NCBI GenBank assembly: GCA_015059185.1
Contig: SVAY01000004.1
Location: forward strand, 1 to 64,000
Direction: 5' to 3'
DNA from: Erysipelotrichaceae bacterium
GTDB taxonomy: Bacteria > Bacillota_I > Bacilli_A > RFN20 > CAG-826
Length of the DNA: 64,000 nt
Under the pieces are notes generated by a model that saw nothing but the letters and a program-made list of their open reading frames with translations, ran no database searches and was not told where the DNA came from. Positions within the stretch are counted from its first letter, which is position 1. Every line of letters starts with the position of its first letter. A program made the position numbers and the translations under genes. Shown here one piece after another: positions 58,385 through 64,000 of the stretch.

Positions 58385-60217
58385 ATGCTATTTGGAATTC
58401 ACATCAGAAAGTATTATAAAAAGTACGCTGTTCTATTTATCTTAGGCATCTTGTTTTTAATATTTGTTGACTGGATTCAACTTTATATTCCTGAATTCAC
58501 TGGTAAGATTGTTGACCTTGTGAATGCTGGTGTTGACGAAGAAAGCAAGAAAACCATCTTAGAATATTGCTTATGGATTCTTTTGATTGCTTTTGGCATG
58601 TTTGTTGGTCGTATGACTTGGAGATTCTGCATTCTTACTGCTGCTAGAAAAACTGATAGAGATTTACGTCATGAGATGTTCCTTAAAGCAGAAAAATTAT
58701 CATTATCTTATTATCACGATAACAAAGTCGGAACCATCATGGCCTGGTTCACGAATGACTTAGAAACTATAGAAGAAGCGATGGGCTTTGGTATGACGAT
58801 GTTAGTGGACGCGACATTCTTGCTCGTCTTTACTCTCATCAAGATGATTAATTATTCTTTAGCCTTAACATTATTCTCTTTAGTTCCAATCATCTTTATT
58901 ATCATTTGGGGTGCTTTGGTAGAAAAATATATGACCATTAAATGGGATCAAAGACAACAAAGCTTTGATGATATCTATGATTTTGCGCAAGAAAACTTCA
59001 CTGGTATACGTGTTATTAAAGCTTTCGTTAAAGAAAATAAGGAGATCTTAGCTTTCTCTAAAGTGGCGAAAAAGAATGTAAGTAAAGAAATTAGTTTTGT
59101 TAAAACTTCGATTACCTTTGATGTATTAATTGAAATTGTTATTGCTTTAGTAGTTGCTTCTTTACTTGGATTTGGTGGTTGGTTTGTTTATGCCTTTGTC
59201 ACTAATGATCCAGTAGTACTAATGGGAGTGGAGATTATCTTAACTCCAGGTGAACTTGTGACTTTTATTGGTTTATTTGATACATTAATCTGGCCTTTAA
59301 TTGCTTTAGGTCAAATTGTTTCTATGAGAGCAAGAGCCGGAGCCTCATTGAACCGTGTTTCTAAATATTTAGATACTCCAGAAGATATTAAAGATGACCC
59401 AGATGCCATTAGATTAACTGATTGTAAAGGAAAGATTACTTTTAATAATTTCACATTTACTTATCCTGGTGATAAAGACGCTTCTTTAAAAGAAGTAACT
59501 TTAACTATTGAACCAGGCGAATCAGTCGGTGTTGTTGGTCGTATTGGATGTGGCAAATCCACGTTAGTGAATTCTTTATTACATTTATATAACGTTGATA
59601 AAGATGCGATTAAAATTGATGACGTTGATTTGATGGATATAAATATCCATTCATTAAGAGATAACGTTGCGATTGTTCCTCAAGATAATTTCTTATTTAG
59701 TGATACAGTCGAAAATAATATTAACTTTGCTCATCAAGATCATGGGCTCGAAGAGGCGATTAACGCTGCTAAATTTTCTGATGTGCATGATAACATTGTG
59801 GAATTCACTAATGGATATCAAACAGTAACTGGAGAAAGAGGAACAACTTTAAGTGGTGGACAAAAACAAAGGATCTCTTTAGCAAGAGCCTATGCGAAAA
59901 ACGCTCCAATCTTAATCTTGGATGACTCTGTTAGTGCAGTCGACTTAAAGACTGAAGAAAAGATTTTACATAACTTAAAAGAATATCGTAAAGGCAAGAC
60001 AACTATTGTTGTTGCTTCACGTGTATCAACCGTCTCTCATCTTGATAAGATTATCGTTATGCAAGAAGGAAGAGTGGAAGCTTTTGATACACCAGCTAAT
60101 TTAGCGAAAACATCACCAACTTATCAAAAGATGGTGTTCTTACAAAAACTCGAAAAAGAAGTGGAAGGAGGGGATACGCCTGGAAAACGATACTATGAGG
60201 CTAAAAGGGGATCATAA
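58385..60217 (+). CDS. Heterodimeric ABC exporter, subunit with degenerate catalytic site
   Basis: ABC exporter half-transporter of 610 residues: six membrane helices (to ~320), then an NBD with Walker A GRIGCGKST, signature LSGGQKQR and Walker B LILDDSVSAVD. The catalytic Glu after Walker B is Asp here, the usual sign of the non-hydrolytic site in heterodimers such as LmrCD, BmrCD or TM287/288. Its partner overlaps it by 23 bases. No clear ribosome binding site precedes the ATG. Probable drug, lipid or peptide exporter under the convergent TetR regulator. Confidence 0.92.
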   Translation: MLFGIHIRKYYKKYAVLFILGILFLIFVDWIQLYIPEFTGKIVDLVNAGVDEESKKTILEYCLWILLIAFGMFVGRMTWRFCILTAARKTDRDLRHEMFLKAEKLSLSYYHDNKVGTIMAWFTNDLETIEEAMGFGMTMLVDATFLLVFTLIKMINYSLALTLFSLVPIIFIIIWGALVEKYMTIKWDQRQQSFDDIYDFAQENFTGIRVIKAFVKENKEILAFSKVAKKNVSKEISFVKTSITFDVLIEIVIALVVASLLGFGGWFVYAFVTNDPVVLMGVEIILTPGELVTFIGLFDTLIWPLIALGQIVSMRARAGASLNRVSKYLDTPEDIKDDPDAIRLTDCKGKITFNNFTFTYPGDKDASLKEVTLTIEPGESVGVVGRIGCGKSTLVNSLLHLYNVDKDAIKIDDVDLMDINIHSLRDNVAIVPQDNFLFSDTVENNINFAHQDHGLEEAINAAKFSDVHDNIVEFTNGYQTVTGERGTTLSGGQKQRISLARAYAKNAPILILDDSVSAVDLKTEEKILHNLKEYRKGKTTIVVASRVSTVSHLDKIIVMQEGRVEAFDTPANLAKTSPTYQKMVFLQKLEKEVEGGDTPGKRYYEAKRGS

Positions 60218-61964
60218 GATTCCTAATAGAGAACTCGTTAAACACCTTTATAGATTTATTAGGCCTGAATTATTCAAGTTCCTTTTAGCAATGCTTCTTA
60301 TCGTCATTAACGTCGGGCTAGATATTGTCTGTCCTCTTTTAATTACACGTCATACTGAAACATTAACTTCTTTAACTACTAGTAGTGGACAAGAAGCTTT
60401 ACTTGCGATTATTTCATTTGCAGTAGGATTCTTTGTTTTATCTGTCTTTAATCAAGTGTTCTTATATGCTGAAACAATGTTATTACAACGTACAGGTCAA
60501 AAGATTATTTATAACTTAAGAATGAAGGTGTTTACTCATATTGAAAATATGAGTCAAAACCAATTCACTGAAATGCCTGTTGGTTCTTTAGTGACTCGTG
60601 TTGCTAGCTATACCTCATCCATGAGTGAATTATTTACCAATACTTTGGTGCAGATGTTACGTAATATCTTAACCGTTTTAGGTGTTTTAGGTATTATGAT
60701 TTATCTTTCCCCAATCTTAACCGCTTTCTTAAGTATTATTATTGTTGTCTTATTCGTTGTCTCAATGATCTTTAATAACTATATTTCTAAAGCCTTTACC
60801 AAAGAAAGAGGCTATTTAAGTGATTTAAATACTTTCTTAAGTGAAAATCTTGGCGGTATGAAAATCACCCAAATCTTTAACCAAGAAAAGCGTAAAGAAG
60901 AACAATTTAATGAAAAGAACAATGCTTATTATCGTTCTAGAATTAAACTCATGATAGGATTTGGTATTTATCGTCCATTTGTCTCCTTCTTATATTTTGG
61001 TGCGATTGCTTTAACGTTCTATGTCGGATTAGAAATTAATCTTACTAGTGCAATGATCGTTGGCTTCTATTTATACCTATCTAGATTCTTTAACCCAATT
61101 CAAAATCTTGCTGATCAACTCAATAGCTTACAAAGAGCAAAAACAGCGAGTGAAAGATTATTTAACTTACTTGATGTTAAACCTCAAGTTCTTGATAAAC
61201 CAACCGCAAGAGACATTGATCACTTCGAAGGGAAGATTGAATTTAAAAATGTTTGGTTTGCTTATCATAATGAAGAATGGATCCTTAAAAATGTGAGCTT
61301 TGTTATTGATCCAAAGACTACTGTTGCCTTCGTTGGACCGACTGGTAGTGGTAAAACAACCATACTTTCATTAATAGTCCGAAACTACGAAATCCAAAAA
61401 GGACAAATTCTCATTGACGATATCGACATCAAAGATATTACTATTACCTCTTTAAGAAGAGCAATTGGACAGATGTTACAAGATGTTTTCCTTTTCTCTG
61501 GCACGATTAAGACAAACATTTGCCTACATGATGAATCATTTACTGACGAAGATATTTTAGAAGCAAGCGAATATGTTAACGCTGACAAATTCATAAATAA
61601 ATTACCTAATAAATTTGAGGAACAAGTGATTGAAAGAGGTGAAAACTTCTCCCAAGGACAACGCCAACTTCTTTCTTTTGCTCGTACTGTTTTACATAAG
61701 CCTCAAATCTTAATCTTAGATGAAGCTACTGCTAATATTGATACAGAAACTGAAGTCTTGATTCAAGAATCATTAGAGAAGATGAAATCTATTGGAACCA
61801 TGTTAGTAGTGGCTCACCGTTTATCCACCATTCAAAAATGTGATCAAATCTTCGTTCTTTTAGATGGCGAGATAATTGAAAAAGGAACCCATCAAGAGCT
61901 CCTTAAACATCGAAATTTTTATTACAAGTTATATCAATTACAATTTGAAGAAACAATTCATTAG
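60195..61964 (+). CDS. Heterodimeric ABC exporter, catalytic subunit
   Basis: Partner half-transporter of 589 residues: six membrane helices, then Walker A GPTGSGKTT, signature FSQGQRQL and Walker B LILDEATANID with the catalytic Glu present. The altered signature (SQGQ for SGGQ) is expected to face the degenerate Walker site of the first subunit, as in known heterodimers. The start overlaps the first gene by 23 bases, and the 3' end overlaps the convergent tetR gene by 4. Confidence 0.93.
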   Translation: MRLKGDHKIPNRELVKHLYRFIRPELFKFLLAMLLIVINVGLDIVCPLLITRHTETLTSLTTSSGQEALLAIISFAVGFFVLSVFNQVFLYAETMLLQRTGQKIIYNLRMKVFTHIENMSQNQFTEMPVGSLVTRVASYTSSMSELFTNTLVQMLRNILTVLGVLGIMIYLSPILTAFLSIIIVVLFVVSMIFNNYISKAFTKERGYLSDLNTFLSENLGGMKITQIFNQEKRKEEQFNEKNNAYYRSRIKLMIGFGIYRPFVSFLYFGAIALTFYVGLEINLTSAMIVGFYLYLSRFFNPIQNLADQLNSLQRAKTASERLFNLLDVKPQVLDKPTARDIDHFEGKIEFKNVWFAYHNEEWILKNVSFVIDPKTTVAFVGPTGSGKTTILSLIVRNYEIQKGQILIDDIDIKDITITSLRRAIGQMLQDVFLFSGTIKTNICLHDESFTDEDILEASEYVNADKFINKLPNKFEEQVIERGENFSQGQRQLLSFARTVLHKPQILILDEATANIDTETEVLIQESLEKMKSIGTMLVVAHRLSTIQKCDQIFVLLDGEIIEKGTHQELLKHRNFYYKLYQLQFEETIH

Positions 61965-62491
61965 TTAAGAGGAATACTTACAGTAAGTAATTCTTCTAAC
62001 ATGCGAGCCATGTCTTCTTCATTTTGCTTGAAGTTATTTTTGCTCCAATAAATAAGTACGTTATAGAAAGCGCCAGCAAAATATGGAACTGCTAATGGGT
62101 TATTGTGATATTGGAATACAGATAAACTCTTAGCATTTCTAATAATATAAGCAGCGTATCTTTCAAATTGAGTAATTAAGATTTGAGTATTATCAGCTTT
62201 TTCTAAAATCTTAATTTGACGATTATATTTCTTGAAATAAGCGATGACATCATGAATAAAGGAATCGATAGTGATGTCTTTAGTCATATATGTATCGTAG
62301 AATTCTTCAAATCTTTCATCGGCAAAGTTAATGAAAACGTCTTCCTTTGTGGAATAGTAGCGATAAAAGCTCATACGACTGACACCAGCCTTATCACAAA
62401 TCATCTTTACAGTGATCTTGCTATATGGCGTCGTATACATTAATTGGTATATCGCCATAGAGATTAATTGTTTGCTCTTTTTCCTTTGCAT
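61961..62491 (-). CDS. TetR-family regulator
   Basis: A 176-residue regulator. The N-terminal helix-turn-helix is ITVKMICDKAGVSRMSFYRYYSTKEDVF; the remainder is an all-helical ligand domain. It converges on the ABC exporter (4-base overlap) and is divergent from the gene at 62584. Two palindromic sites in its own upstream region suggest autoregulation; control of the exporter is likely by position but no such palindrome was seen at the exporter promoter. Confidence 0.9.
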   Translation of the reverse strand: MQRKKSKQLISMAIYQLMYTTPYSKITVKMICDKAGVSRMSFYRYYSTKEDVFINFADERFEEFYDTYMTKDITIDSFIHDVIAYFKKYNRQIKILEKADNTQILITQFERYAAYIIRNAKSLSVFQYHNNPLAVPYFAGAFYNVLIYWSKNNFKQNEEDMARMLEELLTVSIPLN

Positions 62492-62495
62492 AGGA

Positions 62496-62544
62496 TTACA
62501 TTGTAACCAACTTTTTTAAACTTACAATAGGATTTAATTTGTAA
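62496..62544. promoter_or_regulatory. Likely TetR operators
   Basis: TTAC-ATT-GTAA at 62496-62506 and TTACAA-N11-TTGTAA at 62522-62544 share the same half-sites. They lie directly before the tetR start codon (minus strand) and before the divergent gene at 62584, whose -10 candidate TATAAT is at 62554. Confidence 0.65.
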
Positions 62545-62583
62545 CAATTTGACTATAATAACTTATTATTATAGAATATTTTT

Positions 62584-63021
62584 ATGGTAAAACTTTTTCG
62601 TAATTCAGATATTGAAGCATTTACACCAATAATGAAATTATTAGGTTATAAAGAAACAAAAAGGTCGAAGACTATTTTTAAAGACACAAGTTTTGTAACA
62701 TATAAAGTTGAAAAAGAAGTAAAAAACCAATCTTTGCTTAAGAGCAAATATATGCCATATAGTACAATTCCATTTTTCTTTGTTATTTTATTTGCAATTT
62801 TTGCTATTGCATTAGCTACAGCTTTTTTAATTATTACAATCACTAATAAAGATGCTGATAAATTATTCTATTTCTTCACCCTCATGTTACCAACGTTTTT
62901 ATGTACATTAATTGCTACAGGATTATCTATGGGTAGGTATTTTCTTGAACTTAAAAACATTCAACGTATGGCAGATGTGACTTTACTTAAAAAGGAACTG
63001 GAAAAGTATGAGCGAAACTAA
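62584..63021 (+). CDS. Small two-helix membrane protein
   Basis: A 145-residue protein of unknown family. A hydrophilic start of ~55 residues, two hydrophobic segments (~58-85 and ~95-118) and a charged C-terminal helix (NIQRMADVTLLKKELEKYERN). No ribosome binding site is evident before the ATG. Its end overlaps the cardiolipin synthase gene by 14 bases, so the two are probably co-expressed, perhaps with TetR input from the shared upstream region. Confidence 0.72.
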   Translation: MVKLFRNSDIEAFTPIMKLLGYKETKRSKTIFKDTSFVTYKVEKEVKNQSLLKSKYMPYSTIPFFFVILFAIFAIALATAFLIITITNKDADKLFYFFTLMLPTFLCTLIATGLSMGRYFLELKNIQRMADVTLLKKELEKYERN

Positions 63022-64000
63022 AAACAAAAATAAAGAGAGAAGTGGTGCGATTAAAGCGTCCGCGGAAGATAAAAATAAAAAAATTCGTACAAGTAAAACG
63101 GCAATTAGAACATTGTTCATTGTTTTAATGCTTCTTGTTGAACTTGCAGGGTTAATTGCGATTATCATTATTGGCTATGTTTATGATGTCCCATGGCTTA
63201 ATGTGGTTTATTTTGTTGCTGAGATTTTTGCAATTATTGTTGCTATACCAATTATTAATTCTCGTATGGATCCTTCCTATAAGATTACTTGGTTAGCATT
63301 CATGGTCATCAACTCAGTATTAGGCGCAGTGTTCTATCTCTTATTTGCAAATAAGAAATTCACAAAGAAAGAAAAGGCTAAGAACGCTCCGGTATTAAAA
63401 TCACTTAATCAAGCGATGAATTCTAGTGAATCCAATGGTGTCGCTAATCGACTTCAACCAGATAGAGATGGTGAGATTTATAATCTTGCTCACTATATAA
63501 GGAAGTATTCTTATACTGATACATATGCGAACACTCGTACCACATATTATCCATGGGGAGAGAAAGCTTTCCCAGTCATGATTGAAAAACTTAAGAAAGC
63601 TAAACACTATATCTTTATGGAATACTTCATCATTGATGAAGGTTTATTCTGGGATTCTATTCTTGAAGTTTTACTTCAAAAAGTCAAAGAAGGAGTGGAA
63701 GTAAGAATCATTTATGATGATTTAGGTTGTTTATCTACTCTTCCTGAAGATTATGATAAATTCTTAAATTCTCAAGGTATTAAATGTTATAGATACTCAC
63801 CACTTAAACCAATAGTTGATATCCGTATGAATAATAGAGATCACCGTAAAATCATGGTCATCGATGGACATACTGGATTTACTGGCGGTATTAATATTGC
63901 TGATGAATATATCAATGAAATCGTTAGATTTGGTAAATGGAAAGATAATGCGATTATGCTTGAAGGCGATGGAGTATTTGGTTTAACTAACCTCTTCTTA
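63008..64000 (+). CDS. cls: Cardiolipin synthase (phospholipase D type), 5' part
   Basis: 331 codons are visible and the frame is open at the window end. A hydrophilic start of ~40 residues, two membrane helices (RTLFIVLMLLVELAGLIAII and a second that includes VVYFVAEIFAIIVAIPII), then the PLD-type domain: YPWGEKAFPVMIEKLKKAKHYIFMEYFII and the first HKD motif HRKIMVIDG. The second HKD motif lies beyond the window. Joins two phosphatidylglycerols into cardiolipin in the membrane. The ATG at 63008 has AAGGAACTGG about 10 bases upstream. Confidence 0.93.
   Translation, partial: MSETKNKNKERSGAIKASAEDKNKKIRTSKTAIRTLFIVLMLLVELAGLIAIIIIGYVYDVPWLNVVYFVAEIFAIIVAIPIINSRMDPSYKITWLAFMVINSVLGAVFYLLFANKKFTKKEKAKNAPVLKSLNQAMNSSESNGVANRLQPDRDGEIYNLAHYIRKYSYTDTYANTRTTYYPWGEKAFPVMIEKLKKAKHYIFMEYFIIDEGLFWDSILEVLLQKVKEGVEVRIIYDDLGCLSTLPEDYDKFLNSQGIKCYRYSPLKPIVDIRMNNRDHRKIMVIDGHTGFTGGINIADEYINEIVRFGKWKDNAIMLEGDGVFGLTNLFL

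Overview
The window comes from a low-GC Gram-positive bacterium that uses the standard genetic code: rsmE and the acyl-ACP thioesterase gene both end on TGA. Several traits suggest an uncultured gut-type member of the Bacilli near the Mollicutes border (RF39 / Erysipelotrichales / Acholeplasma-like): AT-rich DNA, many lipoproteins, an anaerobe's oxygen defence (superoxide reductase, rubrerythrin, flavodoxins), several probably leaderless genes, and reliance on imported peptides, lysine and polyamines. The lineage is inferred; there is no rRNA here to fix it.

Layout. 1-463: AT-rich leader with an insertion-sequence-end-like repeat. 464-5420: potABCD polyamine importer. 5.5-6.8 kb: tRNAs Cys, Arg, Pro and Lys around a DUF308 membrane protein. 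6.9-9.3 kb: hsp20-htpG under two CIRCE operators. 9.5-12.1 kb: an unrecognised 534-residue protein and a formate/nitrite-type channel. 12.1-15.0 kb: tRNAs, and an ArsR - HMA - P1B-ATPase metal efflux operon. 15.1-22.4 kb: flavodoxin, ABC-F, a GH13 amylase lipoprotein, a GH2 glycosidase, another flavodoxin and superoxide reductase. 22.5-29.4 kb: housekeeping genes (rsmE, mtaB, rpmF, deoC, rpsU, acyl-ACP thioesterase). 29.4-32.8 kb: an accessory array behind an odd initiator tRNA, in which single genes are separated by copies of one terminator-containing module. 33-44 kb: regulators, glycosyltransferases, an esterase, rubrerythrin, tRNAs Asp and Phe, and a second DUF4143 ATPase flanked by direct repeats that include the tRNA-Phe 3' end. 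44-49.2 kb (minus strand): NAD kinase - GltD-like operon and a lysine-riboswitch ABC importer. 49.4-58.3 kb: an oligopeptide importer with very unusual subunits. 58.4-62.5 kb: a heterodimeric ABC exporter and its TetR regulator. 62.6 kb to the end: a small membrane protein and the start of a cardiolipin synthase.

The most surprising part is the oligopeptide importer. The binding protein looks circularly permuted: the segment normally at the C-terminus of OppA follows the lipobox, and the protein stops where that segment would begin. OppD carries an N-terminal membrane domain. OppF carries four degenerate copies of the front half of its own ATPase domain ahead of the intact one. Insertions in PotA, PotD and the lysine-importer ATPase suggest this lineage generally elaborates its importers. 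The second notable theme is the single-gene accessory units beside tRNA genes, bounded by duplicated terminator modules and by 20-21 bp periodic repeats resembling IS21-type ends.
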